Source: Zhongshania marina (GTDB lineage: Bacteria > Pseudomonadota > Gammaproteobacteria > Pseudomonadales > Spongiibacteraceae). From it: 64,000 nucleotides of DNA. Shown here in pieces: positions 29,973-39,629 of this stretch. The stretch covers positions 1 through 64,000 of the forward strand of contig NZ_PQGG01000013.1 of the NCBI RefSeq assembly GCF_002915595.1, given 5' to 3'. Positions within the stretch are counted from its first letter, which is position 1, and every line of letters starts with the position of its first letter. The translations under genes and the position numbers were made by a program. The notes below the pieces were generated by a model. That model was not told where the DNA came from. It made no database searches and was given only the letters and a program-made list of their open reading frames with translations.

Positions 29973-31331
29973 CTAGCCGTAAAAATAGCTGGCAAGCCCG
30001 AGGAATGATAAAAAGCCAATGACATCAGTTACCGTGGTAAGCACCACGCCGCCTGCTAGTGCAGGGTCGATGTTCAAGGACTTCATTGCCAGTGGCAATA
30101 CCGCGCCCGCGAGGGCGGCCGTTAATAAATTAATGATAATTGCTGCGCCGATAATGCCGCCCATTAGGGGGTCGTCAAACCATAGCGTGGTGGCGGCGGC
30201 AACAATCACTGCCCATACCAATCCGTTAATAGCGCCAACCGCCATTTCACGATTGATTAACCAGCGACTGTTGTCGCGGCTAATATGGCCCAAAGCCATA
30301 CCGCGAATCACCACGGTCAAGGTTTGAGTGCCAGCAACACCGCCCATGCTTGCCACAATGGGCATTAGCACGGCGAGGGCGACGACTTTTTCGATGGTGC
30401 CTTCAAACAAATTTATCACTGCCGAGGCAATAAAAGCGGTGAGCAAATTAATGCCTAGCCATACGGCGCGGCGCGGCGCCGTGGTTAGTACAGCGGCGAA
30501 GGTGTCTTCGTCTTCGTCCAAACCCGCCATGCTCATCAGTGAGTGGTCAGACTCTTCTCGTATAACGTCAACGACGTCATCGATGGTGATACGACCTAGC
30601 AACAAGCTATTTTCGTCGACCACGGGGGCCGATACCCAGTCGTGCCTAGCGAAGAGCGTGGCGACTTCCCGCGACGACATACGCGCGGGAATGGGCTCGA
30701 CTTCGGTATCCATTATTTCCCGCACGGTGACGCTGGGGTCGGATACCAAAAGTTTGCGCAGCGATAACACGCCGATGTACTGATCGTTGCGGTTGACGAC
30801 GAGCAAGCTATCGGTCATTTCTGGCAGTTGTTCGTGGCGGCGCAGATAGCGGAGCGCAACGTCGAGGGTAATATTCGGCCGCACGGTGATGGTGTCGGTG
30901 TTCATCAAACCACCGGCGCTGTCCTCGTCATAAGACAGAACGTGCTCTACCCGGATCCTATCCTGATGATCCATCGAGTCGAGAACTTCACGAATGACTC
31001 GATCAGGTAGTTGCTGGAGAATATCCGCAATATCATCCGCTTCCAGACCTTCGGTAATGGTCGCGACTTCTTCCGCGTCCATTTGGCGGAGGAATTGACT
31101 TTGAACTTCATCGTTTAGATGTTGGAGAATGTCCCCTTCATTCTCAATGTCGATCAACTGCCACAGCACGCTACGGATTTTGTGCGGTGTAGATTCTATT
31201 AGGTGGGCAGCGTCAGCAGGGGGCAAACCGTTCAGCATTCGACGGATTTGCAGGAAGCCCCCAGAACCCAAGGCGTCATTTAGGGTTTTGAGTTGGCTCT
31301 CGGTTTGTAGCTTGTCAGCAGTCTGGGCCAT
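29973..31331 (-). CDS. mgtE: Magnesium transporter MgtE
   Basis: A 452-residue Mg2+ channel with the cytoplasmic N domain (~15-130), paired CBS domains (~140-265, DSLLVVNRNDQYIGVLSLRKLL and VVDENSLLLGRITIDDVV) and five membrane helices in the C-terminal ~165 residues (VASMGGVAGTQTLTVVIRG in the pore region). The CBS/N region senses cytoplasmic Mg2+ and closes the channel. It follows ptsH after 120 bp. I see no obvious Mg2+ riboswitch there. Confidence 0.96.
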   Translation of the reverse strand: MAQTADKLQTESQLKTLNDALGSGGFLQIRRMLNGLPPADAAHLIESTPHKIRSVLWQLIDIENEGDILQHLNDEVQSQFLRQMDAEEVATITEGLEADDIADILQQLPDRVIREVLDSMDHQDRIRVEHVLSYDEDSAGGLMNTDTITVRPNITLDVALRYLRRHEQLPEMTDSLLVVNRNDQYIGVLSLRKLLVSDPSVTVREIMDTEVEPIPARMSSREVATLFARHDWVSAPVVDENSLLLGRITIDDVVDVIREESDHSLMSMAGLDEDEDTFAAVLTTAPRRAVWLGINLLTAFIASAVINLFEGTIEKVVALAVLMPIVASMGGVAGTQTLTVVIRGMALGHISRDNSRWLINREMAVGAINGLVWAVIVAAATTLWFDDPLMGGIIGAAIIINLLTAALAGAVLPLAMKSLNIDPALAGGVVLTTVTDVIGFLSFLGLASYFYG

Positions 31332-31451
31332 ACCTATCCCTAGCCTGAGCCATTAGGTGGAAAGAAAGTCTGGGTTAATTATCCTTTAAAGTGCTGTCTG
31401 CAACAATCCACAGTACTTAGCTACAAGCATAAATAAGTCATATTACGCTTA

Positions 31452-31721
31452 TTATTCAGCTTCACCGAAACGCTGAGAAATAATATCGAGCACCGCCGTA
31501 AGCGCGGCCTGCTCATCGTCGCCGTCGCAGCGCACAGTTAGTTCAGTGCCCTTGCTAGCGGCCAGCATCATTACAGCCATTATGCTCTTGCCGTCGACAG
31601 ATTTGTCGCCAACGCCGACTTGAACGCTAGCGCCAAAGGCGCCGGCCGTGGCGACTAATTTGGCTGCTGCGCGGGCGTGCAAGCCGAGTTTATTAATGAT
31701 TATTATATTGGATTCGACCAT
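31452..31721 (-). CDS. ptsH: Phosphocarrier protein HPr/NPr
   Basis: An 89-residue HPr-type carrier. The phosphorylated His15 lies in KLGLHARAAAKLV, and Ser46 in GKSIMAVMML. In this neighbourhood it is the NPr of the nitrogen PTS, passing phosphate to IIA-Ntr (ptsN, nearby), not a sugar-uptake HPr. The frame extends upstream into rapZ, but the ATG at 31721, 10 bp after the rapZ stop, is the family start. Confidence 0.95.
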   Translation of the reverse strand: MVESNIIIINKLGLHARAAAKLVATAGAFGASVQVGVGDKSVDGKSIMAVMMLAASKGTELTVRCDGDDEQAALTAVLDIISQRFGEAE

Positions 31722-31731
31722 CGTGGGTACT

Positions 31732-32586
31732 CTAATGTAGTTCGCGATGGCGAACTTGCAGATCTGGGTAGGTCTTACGCAGGGTCTTGGCAAGCGTTTC
31801 AACCATATATACTGAGCGATGTTGGCCACCCGTGCAACCGATGGCAATGGTGAAGTAGCTGCGATTGCTGGCTTCGATTTTAGGCAGCCAATGTTGCAGA
31901 TATTGCAGGATGTCATTGTGCATTAAGGTGACGTCGTCTTGAGCACCTAAGTATTTTTGCACCGCTAAATCTTGTCCCGTAAGTGCGCGCAGTTCTTCGT
32001 TCCAGTGCGGGTTGGGAAGCATGCGAAGGTCATAAACTAGGTCTGCGTCGATGGGCAGTCCTCGTTTAAAGCCAAAGGATTTTAATTGCACAGCTAATTT
32101 GCTGGCGTCTACGCCGAGAATGCGATCGCGGATAGCGGCGCGCAGTTCATGCACGGTCATATCGCTGCTATCGATTGCCAGCGAGGCTTCCACAACGATA
32201 GGTTCGAGCAAGACCGACTCAAGTTTTATGGCGTCGGCCAGCGGCAGTGAATCTGTGGTGAGCGGGTGGCGACGGCGGGTTTCGCTGAAGCGTTTGATGA
32301 GTTTGTCATCGCCGGCATCTAAAAACACAATGCGCAACTGGGCGTGTTTTTTAACTTCGTCGCACAGCGATTTGAAGCGGGCGAGTTCGTCTTGGGAGTT
32401 GCGGGCGTCTATGCAAACCGCAACTTGCTGATGAACTTTTAAGGGACTGTGCGATAGTTCTCTGACCAATTCTGGAAGTAGCGATACCGGCAGATTGTCT
32501 ATGGCGTAAAAACCCTCATCTTCTAATTGGTGGAGGGCCGTACTTTTACCGGAACCCGAGCGACCACTGAGAATGATGAGGTTCAT
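31732..32586 (-). CDS. rapZ: RNase adapter protein RapZ
   Basis: A 284-residue protein with an N-terminal P-loop (SGRSGSGKSTALHQLEDEGFYAIDNLP) and the C-terminal RNA-binding domain containing YFTIAIGCTGGQHRSVYMVE. In E. coli it guides RNase E to the GlmZ small RNA and so controls glucosamine-6-phosphate supply for the cell wall. It lies between ptsN and ptsH, with one base between the ptsN stop and its start region, as in most gammaproteobacteria. Confidence 0.96.
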   Translation of the reverse strand: MNLIILSGRSGSGKSTALHQLEDEGFYAIDNLPVSLLPELVRELSHSPLKVHQQVAVCIDARNSQDELARFKSLCDEVKKHAQLRIVFLDAGDDKLIKRFSETRRRHPLTTDSLPLADAIKLESVLLEPIVVEASLAIDSSDMTVHELRAAIRDRILGVDASKLAVQLKSFGFKRGLPIDADLVYDLRMLPNPHWNEELRALTGQDLAVQKYLGAQDDVTLMHNDILQYLQHWLPKIEASNRSYFTIAIGCTGGQHRSVYMVETLAKTLRKTYPDLQVRHRELH

Positions 32587-32587
32587 A

Positions 32588-33037
32588 TCAGCTTGCTATC
32601 GCGAGTTTAAACAGCGTTTCTGTGTCATTGGCATTGCGCAATTTATTGCGGAAGTCGTCCTCATTAAACGCCGTGGCAAGTGCACCAAGCACTTTTAAAT
32701 GCTCGTCGTGGGCTTCGGCTGGAACAATAAGAGCAAAGATTAGATCAACGGGCTCGTCGTCTATGGCTTCAAAATCAATAGCTTCATCAAGTTTGAGCAG
32801 CATGCCGGTAATGCTGGTGCAGCGGCTGCTGCGGCAGTGCGGAATCGCGACGCCGTGGCCAATGCCCGTGCTGCCTAAACGTTCGCGGGCGAGTAATTCA
32901 TTAAATAACTCGTCAGCGTCAAATTCGGGTTTATCTGCGGAAATGCCCGCGGCAATGTATTCGAGTAAGCGTTTTTTACTGGTGACGGACGCACCGTATT
33001 CGGTGCGTCCGCTAGTGAGTATTGATTCAAGTGTCAT
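32588..33037 (-). CDS. ptsN: PTS IIA-like nitrogen-regulatory protein PtsN
   Basis: A 149-residue EIIA(Ntr) domain with the phospho-accepting His in GVAIPHCRSSRC (~66-77). It regulates potassium transport, nitrogen and stress pathways depending on its phosphorylation state. It lies in the rpoN-hpf-ptsN-rapZ-ptsH cluster, the standard rpoN operon. Confidence 0.96.
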   Translation of the reverse strand: MTLESILTSGRTEYGASVTSKKRLLEYIAAGISADKPEFDADELFNELLARERLGSTGIGHGVAIPHCRSSRCTSITGMLLKLDEAIDFEAIDDEPVDLIFALIVPAEAHDEHLKVLGALATAFNEDDFRNKLRNANDTETLFKLAIAS

Positions 33038-33075
33038 GATAGTTACTAGTTAACTTCTGTTGGAATCGCGGGGCC

Positions 33076-33363
33076 TTAGCGGCCCAGCGATTTTTCTTTG
33101 TGTTTAATTAATTGGCGATCAAGTTTGTCTGTCAGGCTGTCGATTGCCGCATACATGTCTTCGGATTCGCAGGTCGCAAATAAATCCGCGCCGGCGACGT
33201 GGACGGTAGCCTCTGCTTTTTGAACGAGTTTTTCAACCGTCAGGGTCACGTCGGTATTGGTGATATTGTCAAAGTGTCTCTGTAGCTTCGTGAGTTTGTT
33301 GTTTACATAATCGCGGAGGGCGGGGGTAACGTCTACGTGATGACCACTTACAGTAATCTGCAT
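33076..33363 (-). CDS. hpf: Ribosome hibernation promoting factor (short HPF)
   Basis: A 95-residue sigma-54 modulation/S30EA protein that binds the decoding centre and promotes 100S ribosome dimers in stationary phase. It opens MQITVSGHHVDVTPALRDYVNNKL and lacks the C-terminal dimerisation domain of long HPF. The ATG at 33363 is preceded by AAGGAGC, which decides it over an upstream in-frame ATG. It lies 38 bp before ptsN and 262 bp after rpoN. Confidence 0.95.
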   Translation of the reverse strand: MQITVSGHHVDVTPALRDYVNNKLTKLQRHFDNITNTDVTLTVEKLVQKAEATVHVAGADLFATCESEDMYAAIDSLTDKLDRQLIKHKEKSLGR

Positions 33364-33625
33364 ATATTGCTCCTTCATCGCTAAAAAATGCTGGCGCCTC
33401 ACGGCGAGTCGCTACTAGCGGTGACCCTTGGGTCGCCGCATTGTGAGATCAAAGCACGATGGTTATTTTGCCATGCGGCAAGTTTAAAAGCGCATTCAGT
33501 GGGGGATTTATAAATATAAATTCTCCACTTTGTGGCGTTCCCGCGGCTTGCTTGTATTTAGCGCGGTAGAGCGTTTGCACTTTTTCTCGCCAGAGAGCAA
33601 AACTCCGGCACGTGTGTTGATCTCT

Positions 33626-35116
33626 TTATACTAGTCGCTTCCGCTCGTTTGAGGGCGGAATAACCAGTGATTCTCTGTATTTGGCAATGGTGCGCCGCGC
33701 AACTTGAATGCCTTGCTCGGCGAGTAAGTCAGTAATTTTGCTGTCACTCAGTGGTTTGCGCGGATTCTCCGCTGCAACCAATTTTTTAATTAAGGCGCGT
33801 ATCGCCGTACTTGAGCATTCACCGCCGGTGTCTGTAGACACATGACTGGAAAAGAAGAACTTTAGTTCAAATATTCCCCGAGGTGTGTGCATGTATTTTT
33901 GGGTGGTGACCCGTGAAATCGTCGATTCGTGCATGCCAACGGCTTCAGCTATGTCATGCAGAACCAGTGGTTTCATTGCCTCTTCGCCATATTCTAGGAA
34001 GCCGCGCTGATATTCGACAATTTTAGTCGCGACCTTCATCAGGGTTTCGTTGCGGCTGATCAGGCTTTTGATGAACCAGCGAGCTTCTTGTAGGTTGTCG
34101 CGAATATAGTCGTTGTCGCTGCTATTGCTACTTTGACGCGCCATCGATGCGTATTGCGCATTGATTTGAATTTTGGGGGCGATGTCGGGGTTAAGTTCCA
34201 CCAACCAGCGACCGTCTTTTTTACTTACAAAAACGTCTGGTACCACGTACTCGGTGTCGTCATCGCCAATGGCATTGCCGGGGGTGGGGTCTAATGACTG
34301 AATTAGTTTGAGAATATCGCGCAGCTGGTCTTCTTTTAGGCGGCAGCGGCGCATAATTTGGTTGTAGTCGCGATTGCCCAGCTGGGCCATATATTGGCTA
34401 ACTACTACGCAGGCTTCATCAACGTAGGGGGTATTGCGTGGCAGTTGTTTGAGCTGGATGAGCAGGCATTCTTGTAGATCTCTGCCGCCAACCCCTGGTG
34501 GGTCGAATTGCTGAATGAGGTGTAATACGGCGTTGAACTCTTCGATTTCAATGGCTTCGTTATCAAAGCTTTCAACTAATTCTTCTGCGCTGACGGTGAG
34601 GCGGCCTTTTTCATCAATAGCATCGATAATGGCGGCGGCAATCATTTGGTCTATATCAGAAAGACGGCTTAGATTGAGCTGCCAACGCAGGTGGTCTTGC
34701 AGTGAGTCTGAGCTGGAGTGGCGATAATCGTTGTTGTAGTCGTTATCTTCTCCGGATGCGCCGCTACCTGAACCGCTGCCGCTGGTTTGAAATACATCGT
34801 CCCACTGGCTGTCTACGGGTAGGTCTTCGGGAATGTCGCTGCGCTCTGCCCATTCGGTGTCGGCTTCTGGTTGTGGGGCTTCTATTTCGCTGTCGCTGGC
34901 TTTTTCAGGCTTTTTGGGCTCGGCTGAGGTGGGTTCGGTATTAACCTCCATGTCGCCGTCTTCGTCGCTAATTTCTAATAGGGGATTAGAGTCTAAAGCA
35001 GATTGAATTTCTTGCTGAAGATCTAAAGTAGACAGTTGTAATAAACGAATCGCCTGTTGCAGCTGGGGTGTCATTGTCAGGCTTTGGCCGACTTTTAGCT
35101 GTAGCGATTGTTTCAT
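33626..35116 (-). CDS. rpoN: RNA polymerase sigma-54 factor RpoN
   Basis: A 496-residue sigma-54. Region I is the Gln/Leu-rich [27 protein letters not shown]. Region II is acidic (~55-125, with a Gly/Ser stretch). Region III includes the HTH near [16 protein letters not shown], and the C-terminal RpoN box reads [10 protein letters not shown]. It directs activator-dependent transcription at -24/-12 promoters. It lies downstream of lptB and upstream of hpf, the conserved order. Confidence 0.97.
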   Translation of the reverse strand: MKQSLQLKVGQSLTMTPQLQQAIRLLQLSTLDLQQEIQSALDSNPLLEISDEDGDMEVNTEPTSAEPKKPEKASDSEIEAPQPEADTEWAERSDIPEDLPVDSQWDDVFQTSGSGSGSGASGEDNDYNNDYRHSSSDSLQDHLRWQLNLSRLSDIDQMIAAAIIDAIDEKGRLTVSAEELVESFDNEAIEIEEFNAVLHLIQQFDPPGVGGRDLQECLLIQLKQLPRNTPYVDEACVVVSQYMAQLGNRDYNQIMRRCRLKEDQLRDILKLIQSLDPTPGNAIGDDDTEYVVPDVFVSKKDGRWLVELNPDIAPKIQINAQYASMARQSSNSSDNDYIRDNLQEARWFIKSLISRNETLMKVATKIVEYQRGFLEYGEEAMKPLVLHDIAEAVGMHESTISRVTTQKYMHTPRGIFELKFFFSSHVSTDTGGECSSTAIRALIKKLVAAENPRKPLSDSKITDLLAEQGIQVARRTIAKYRESLVIPPSNERKRLV

Positions 35117-35260
35117 AGGCAGTGGCTTCTACAACATGAAATTAAGTGGTAATGCGAACGGTGTTTTGTTCTACCGGCACTGTGTATGCCTCTATGTCAG
35201 TGTAGTCGCGACACGGATTCCCTGCAATACCTGTGCCGATTCATTTGTACGGAACTGTAC

Positions 35261-35986
35261 TTATAAGGTGAATTTGTCGCCCAAGTAAATATCGCGGACG
35301 ACTTGGTTGCTGAGCACGGTTTCGGCGTTGCCCTCTGCCACTATTCGGCCTTCGCCGACGATGTAGGCCTTGTCGCAAATATCGAGGGTTTCACGCACAT
35401 TGTGGTCGGTGATTAATACGCCAATCCCCCGTGCTTGCAGGTGTCTGACGATGTTTTGGATATCGTTTACCGAGATTGGGTCAACACCCGCGAAGGGTTC
35501 ATCAAGCAAGATAAAGCTCGGTTCAGTTGCCAGTGCGCGGGCAATTTCTACCCGCCGCCGTTCGCCGCCGGACAATGCCATGCCTTGGGACTTGCGAATG
35601 TGAGTAATATGAAATTCTTGTAGCAGGGCTTCTAATTTGTCTTTGCGCTGGCTGCGATTGAGGTCGCGGCGGGTTTCAAGGATTGCCATGATGTTGTCGG
35701 CAACACTGAGTTTACGAAAAATGGAGGCTTCCTGCGGGAGATAGCCCACGCCGTGCTTGGCGCGTCCTTGTATTGATTGTCGGGTAAGGTCGCGATCATC
35801 CAGCTGAATAGTGCCGCGATCGGCATTTACGATGCCGACAATCATGTAAAAACACGTGGTTTTGCCGGCGCCGTTTGGGCCTAGCAGACCAACGATTTCG
35901 CCGCTGCTAATCGTGAGCGACACGTCTTTGATGATTTCCCGGCCCTTGTAAGCCTTAGCGAGGTTTTTGGCTTGCAGAACAGGCAT
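35261..35986 (-). CDS. lptB: LPS export ABC transporter ATP-binding protein LptB
   Basis: A 241-residue ATPase of the LptB2FG complex driving lipopolysaccharide to the outer membrane. Walker [13 protein letters not shown] (~37-48), signature [15 protein letters not shown] and Walker [13 protein letters not shown] are intact, and the H-loop is [11 protein letters not shown]. The ATG at 35986 lies 1 bp after the lptA stop. A longer frame inside lptA is not used. Confidence 0.97.
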   Translation of the reverse strand: MPVLQAKNLAKAYKGREIIKDVSLTISSGEIVGLLGPNGAGKTTCFYMIVGIVNADRGTIQLDDRDLTRQSIQGRAKHGVGYLPQEASIFRKLSVADNIMAILETRRDLNRSQRKDKLEALLQEFHITHIRKSQGMALSGGERRRVEIARALATEPSFILLDEPFAGVDPISVNDIQNIVRHLQARGIGVLITDHNVRETLDICDKAYIVGEGRIVAEGNAETVLSNQVVRDIYLGDKFTL

Positions 35987-35987
35987 G

Positions 35988-36584
35988 CTAGTTGATTTCC
36001 TCTGCCGTAGGTGCCTTTGCAGTACCGGCGTCATCTGGGGGGGCGGTGTTAGTTGTGGCACTGTCTTCCGCTATGGGTTGGACCTCATCCGGCACCGCCT
36101 GTGGCTGCAGGGTCATTTTTACTCGGTTGTCTTTTTCATTGCTGCCGCCGTCGGCCACCACGGTTTGCTTGCGGCCGCTATACACTACGCGGTCGCCGGA
36201 AATTTTTGAGCCTTGGTGGGTGATGGAGGCGTTTCTTTGCAGCAAAATTTCTTCTTGCTGCAGGCTGTATTCAATGCGCTGAGCGCTGGCGATGACCACA
36301 CCCTCGTCGGCACGGGGCTGCTGCTCAAAATAAGCCGGTGTGCCCTCGGCAATAACTTTTTGTACTTTGCGGTCAGACTCGACAATGGTGAGTTTGTCGG
36401 CGCGTATTTTTAGGGAGCCTTGGCTCATATTGACGTTGCCGATATAGATGCCCTGGTTTCTTTCGTACACCGCGCGGTCTGAGCTCAAATTGATTGCTTT
36501 TCTTCGGTCGTCGGGCAGGCTTAGCGCGAGCTGGCTAAGGCTGAGAAAAAGCGCGGCACTGAGTGCGGCCTTAGTAAGGTTCAT
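35988..36584 (-). CDS. lptA: Lipopolysaccharide transport periplasmic protein LptA
   Basis: A 198-residue OstA-like periplasmic protein that forms the LPS bridge. Signal peptide [22 protein letters not shown], then the beta-jellyroll [34 protein letters not shown] low-complexity tail rich in Asp, Thr, Ala and Pro follows (~165-198). Its start overlaps the lptC end by 14 nt and its stop is 1 bp from lptB, so lptCAB are coupled. Confidence 0.93.
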   Translation of the reverse strand: MNLTKAALSAALFLSLSQLALSLPDDRRKAINLSSDRAVYERNQGIYIGNVNMSQGSLKIRADKLTIVESDRKVQKVIAEGTPAYFEQQPRADEGVVIASAQRIEYSLQQEEILLQRNASITHQGSKISGDRVVYSGRKQTVVADGGSNEKDNRVKMTLQPQAVPDEVQPIAEDSATTNTAPPDDAGTAKAPTAEEIN

Positions 36585-37140
36585 AGCGGCCTTTTACCTG
36601 ATTTAGCAGCTCAACACGCTCATCTTTCAGGCTTGCTTGCATGCCTGTTGAGTGTGTTGTGCCGCTGCGTAATTTGAGGGTAAGTGCCAAGGGGGTACTT
36701 ACCTCGCTATTTTCAAGATTGATATTAAGTGCTTCGGTGCTGATTTCTGCTTGGCGGATAAGGTCTTTTACAAGTACGGTGTCTGTGAGTACTAATTGTT
36801 CACCGTCTTGCGAGAGTCGTCCTGCTAAAGCACTTGCAGTCCAGGGGCGCTGCTCGGCGATATTACCAACATAGAAGGGTTCTTTTAAAGTCACTGAGCC
36901 ATCTGAAATAAGTCGCTCGGCACTTTTTGCGCGCCATTGGTAGGCGATGTCGCCATTGGCGCTGTATTTTAAGCCCGTCACCTTGGTGAGGTGAGAGTCG
37001 GCGTCGGGAATGGCTTCAAATTGATCAGCAATACTGAGTTTGCCGCTTTCGCTGTACTGGGTCAGGTAGACCACCGTGCCGGCGAGGGCGGTAATAGCGG
37101 ATAGCACTGAAAGTAGTGTGAAGAAATTAAAGCCTTTCAT
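36571..37140 (-). CDS. lptC: LPS export protein LptC
   Basis: A 189-residue bitopic inner membrane protein with one N-terminal helix (~6-26) and a periplasmic OstA-type fold (LTKVTGLKYSANGDIAYQWRAKSAERL). It connects LptB2FG to LptA. It starts 2 bp after kdsC and overlaps lptA. Sequence conservation in LptC is low; the identification rests on topology, fold and position. Confidence 0.92.
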   Translation of the reverse strand: MKGFNFFTLLSVLSAITALAGTVVYLTQYSESGKLSIADQFEAIPDADSHLTKVTGLKYSANGDIAYQWRAKSAERLISDGSVTLKEPFYVGNIAEQRPWTASALAGRLSQDGEQLVLTDTVLVKDLIRQAEISTEALNINLENSEVSTPLALTLKLRSGTTHSTGMQASLKDERVELLNQVKGRYEPY

Positions 37141-37142
37141 AG

Positions 37143-37664
37143 CTATAGGAATTGCTCCAAGGCGTCGTTCAGTTTGCCCTGAGCTTTTAATATCAGTTCA
37201 CATATTTCTCTAACTGCGCCGTGGCCGCCGGCGGCCTTGGTTTGCCAGTCGGCATGTCGCGCAACATAGTAGTGACCATTGGCAACGGTGATGCCTAGGC
37301 CTGCTTGGCGGATTGCTGAGAGATCGGGGAGGTCGTCACCAACATAGGCGATTTCTTCAAAGCTGAGGCCAAGATCCTTGCGCAGCTCTTCAAGGGCGAC
37401 CAGTTTGTCTTCGCGCCCTTGGTAGATTAGCTCGATTTTTAGCTCGGCCGCACGACGCTTTACTAGCTCTGAGCTTCGTCCGGTGATGATGGCAGGCTTA
37501 ATGCCAGCGTCGCGCAGTAGTTTAATGCCGAGGCCGTCAAGAATGCTGAAGGCTTTAATTTCTTCACCACTATTGCCAAAGTAGAGGCTGCCGTCGGTTA
37601 AAACGCCGTCTACGTCCATTGCCAGTAGTTTGATGGGTTTTGCTTTTTCGATAACACTTTGCAT
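37143..37664 (-). CDS. kdsC: 3-deoxy-D-manno-octulosonate-8-phosphate phosphatase KdsC
   Basis: A 173-residue HAD phosphatase giving free KDO for LPS inner core. The nucleophile motif is LLAMDVDGVLTDGSLYF (DxD), with ITGRSSELVKRRA and the metal-site VGDDLPDLSAIRQAGL. No cap domain, as in KdsC tetramers. It lies between kdsD and lptC, completing the KDO pathway next to LPS transport. Confidence 0.96.
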   Translation of the reverse strand: MQSVIEKAKPIKLLAMDVDGVLTDGSLYFGNSGEEIKAFSILDGLGIKLLRDAGIKPAIITGRSSELVKRRAAELKIELIYQGREDKLVALEELRKDLGLSFEEIAYVGDDLPDLSAIRQAGLGITVANGHYYVARHADWQTKAAGGHGAVREICELILKAQGKLNDALEQFL

Positions 37665-37678
37665 TTATTGAATATTCT

Positions 37679-38653
37679 CTAGGCTACGCCTGCTTTTAGC
37701 AGGTCGTGGGTATGGATGACGCCTACCGGTTTATGTTCACTGTCTACCGCGACTAGCACGGTGATTTTGTTGTCTTCCATAATCCGCAGTGCTTCGGCGG
37801 CCATCGTTCCGGGGCGGATGGTACGGCAATTAGCGGTCATAATGTCATCAATTGGGCTGCTGTGTATATCTATGCCGCGATCAATAGCCCGCCTAAGGTC
37901 GCCATCAGTAAAGATGCCGGCGAGGGCACCGTTTTTATCAACTACGGCGGTCATGCCAAGTCCCTTGCTGCTCATTTCTAGCAATGCGCCGCTTAAGGCG
38001 CTACCCAAGACAACGGAGGGGATTTCGTCGCCGGTATGCATAATGCTGTCTATTTTAAGTAGTAGTCGCCGACCCAGCGCACCGCCGGGGTGAGACATGG
38101 CGAAGTCATTCGCGGTAAAGCCGCGGGCTTCTAACAGCGCGATTGCGAGTGCATCCCCCATCACGAGGGTGACGGTGGTGCTCGATGTAGGCGCTAAATT
38201 AAGTGGGCAGGCTTCCTCGCTAACGCCGACGTTTAAGTGAACATCGGCGCTAGTCGCCAGTTCAGAACTTGGATTGCCAGTGAGCGCAATCACAGGCACT
38301 GCAAGTAATTTGAGTAGAGGCAATATGGTAATAAGCTCGGCGGTGGTGCCGGAGTTGGACAGGGCGATAACGACATCTCCCGATGTGATCATGCCTAAAT
38401 CACCGTGACTTGCTTCGCCGGGATGAACAAAAAAAGCGGGTGTGCCGGTGCTGGCTAGTGTAGCGGCAATTTTATTGCCGATATGGCCGGACTTGCCCAT
38501 ACCTGTGACAACAACACGACCCTTGCACCCTAAAAGAATTTCGCAGGCGCGTTCAAAGGTTTCGTCAATACGCTCAGCTAGGACGCTGACTGCGTCGCGC
38601 TCCATAGTGATGACACGTGTTGCAGAACTAATAAAACTTGGATTGTTCGTCAC
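37679..38653 (-). CDS. kdsD: Arabinose-5-phosphate isomerase KdsD (KpsF/GutQ family)
   Basis: Makes arabinose 5-phosphate, the KDO precursor. The 324-residue product has a SIS domain (~30-170: VVVTGMGKSGHIGNKIAATLASTGTPAFFVHPGEASHGDLGM) and two CBS domains (~205-324). It starts with GTG at 38653, with AAGG upstream. It is divergent from mlaC. In Pseudomonas the next genes are mlaF, mlaE and mlaD, which are missing here. Confidence 0.96.
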   Translation of the reverse strand: MTNNPSFISSATRVITMERDAVSVLAERIDETFERACEILLGCKGRVVVTGMGKSGHIGNKIAATLASTGTPAFFVHPGEASHGDLGMITSGDVVIALSNSGTTAELITILPLLKLLAVPVIALTGNPSSELATSADVHLNVGVSEEACPLNLAPTSSTTVTLVMGDALAIALLEARGFTANDFAMSHPGGALGRRLLLKIDSIMHTGDEIPSVVLGSALSGALLEMSSKGLGMTAVVDKNGALAGIFTDGDLRRAIDRGIDIHSSPIDDIMTANCRTIRPGTMAAEALRIMEDNKITVLVAVDSEHKPVGVIHTHDLLKAGVA

Positions 38654-38843
38654 TCAGAGTACCTTGATTATTAATGTTGGCCGTTCAGCTTGGGCTCAGG
38701 TTCTGTATGATAATTTCCAATGTGACAAATTAACAGGTTTAGCTAACACTCGAACGGGGAGTGATTGGCGTAAAATGTGGTCGAAGATCGCAATTGCCAG
38801 TATTTTATTGGTAATGGCAAATGGATAAAGCAAAGGGGATGGT

Positions 38844-39515
38844 ATGTATAAAAAAATAGCAATGACAGTTTTTATGGTGTTTGGCATGCTTTCGCAGAGT
38901 TTTGCTGCAGACAAAGGCCCCTATGAAGTGGTGGCAGACACCACGCAGGAGTTAGTAAAAGTTATTGAAGACGCGCGCAGCTATATCGACAAAGAGCCAC
39001 AGCGTTTTAATGACGAAGTACGTCGAATTATGGATGACGTTGTCGATTTTCAAAGCTTCGCGCGTGGCATTATGGGTAAATACGGTAGTCGCGGATATTA
39101 CGAAAGTTTAAAAACAGAGGCTGAACGCGCCCAGTTTCGTGAGCGTGTCATTAGATTTACTGACAGCTTTAAAGATGGCCTGATTAACACTTACTCAAAA
39201 GGTCTACTTAGCTTTAATGGTAATCGCATAGAAGTGCTGCCTTTGGCGGATGACGTAGATTTATCTGGCAGTGTTGGTGTGCGCCAAGACATTTACGGCG
39301 AGCGCTCTAAGCCATACCAAGTTATTTACACTCTACGTCAAGATTCTAGTGGCGCTTGGAAGTTGCGTAATGTGATCATCGAAGGCTTGAATTTAGGCCG
39401 CATATACCAAAATCAGTTTAATGCAGCCGTTAAGCAATACAATGGTGACATCGACAAAGTGATCGACAACTGGACCGTTGCACCTCAAGAGGTGATGGAA
39501 AAGGCCGCTGAATAA
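38844..39515 (+). CDS. mlaC: Phospholipid-binding protein MlaC
   Basis: The periplasmic shuttle of the Mla pathway that carries phospholipid between the MlaA complex and inner membrane MlaFEDB. The 223-residue product has a signal peptide (MYKKIAMTVFMVFGMLSQSFA, cut before AD) and the Tol-Tol/MlaC fold: DFQSFARGIMGKYGSRGYYESLKTEAERAQFRERVIRFTDSF, YSKGLLSFNGNRIEV and WKLRNVIIEGLNLGRIYQNQF. AGGGGATG precedes the ATG. mlaF, mlaE, mlaD and mlaB are absent on both sides, although ibaG-murA follow as usual. Confidence 0.93.
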   Translation: MYKKIAMTVFMVFGMLSQSFAADKGPYEVVADTTQELVKVIEDARSYIDKEPQRFNDEVRRIMDDVVDFQSFARGIMGKYGSRGYYESLKTEAERAQFRERVIRFTDSFKDGLINTYSKGLLSFNGNRIEVLPLADDVDLSGSVGVRQDIYGERSKPYQVIYTLRQDSSGAWKLRNVIIEGLNLGRIYQNQFNAAVKQYNGDIDKVIDNWTVAPQEVMEKAAE

Positions 39516-39629
39516 GCTGTGTTGATTCGCGGGGTGGGCTCAGCTTAGGGTTTCGCCTCGCCATGTTCTCTGCAATTGCGTACAATTCCGCGCTTGAGTA
39601 ATGCGGTGGTAGGTAAGAACGGAATGGGC

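Noticed and set aside
30328-30783. 151-codon frame antisense to mgtE
   Set aside because: Shadow of a conserved transporter gene; the Thr/Ser/Ile-rich translation is typical of antisense reading.
31332-31451. Possible Mg2+-sensing leader before mgtE
   Set aside because: I could not see the conserved M-box or other riboswitch elements; the region is short and mostly unstructured by eye.
33606-33624. Sigma-54-like GG-N10-GA element near the rpoN 3' end
   Set aside because: The -12 element reads GA instead of the required GC, and it points into the rpoN gene end with no gene to drive.
38794-38820. TTGCCA-N15-TGGCAA inverted repeat before mlaC
   Set aside because: Arms are only 6 bp with a long spacer in AT-rich DNA; too weak to call a site.
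38696-38914. 72-codon minus frame in the kdsD-mlaC gap
   Set aside because: It starts inside the MlaC signal peptide coding region antisense and shows no similarity to MlaD, MlaE or MlaF that would indicate a remnant.
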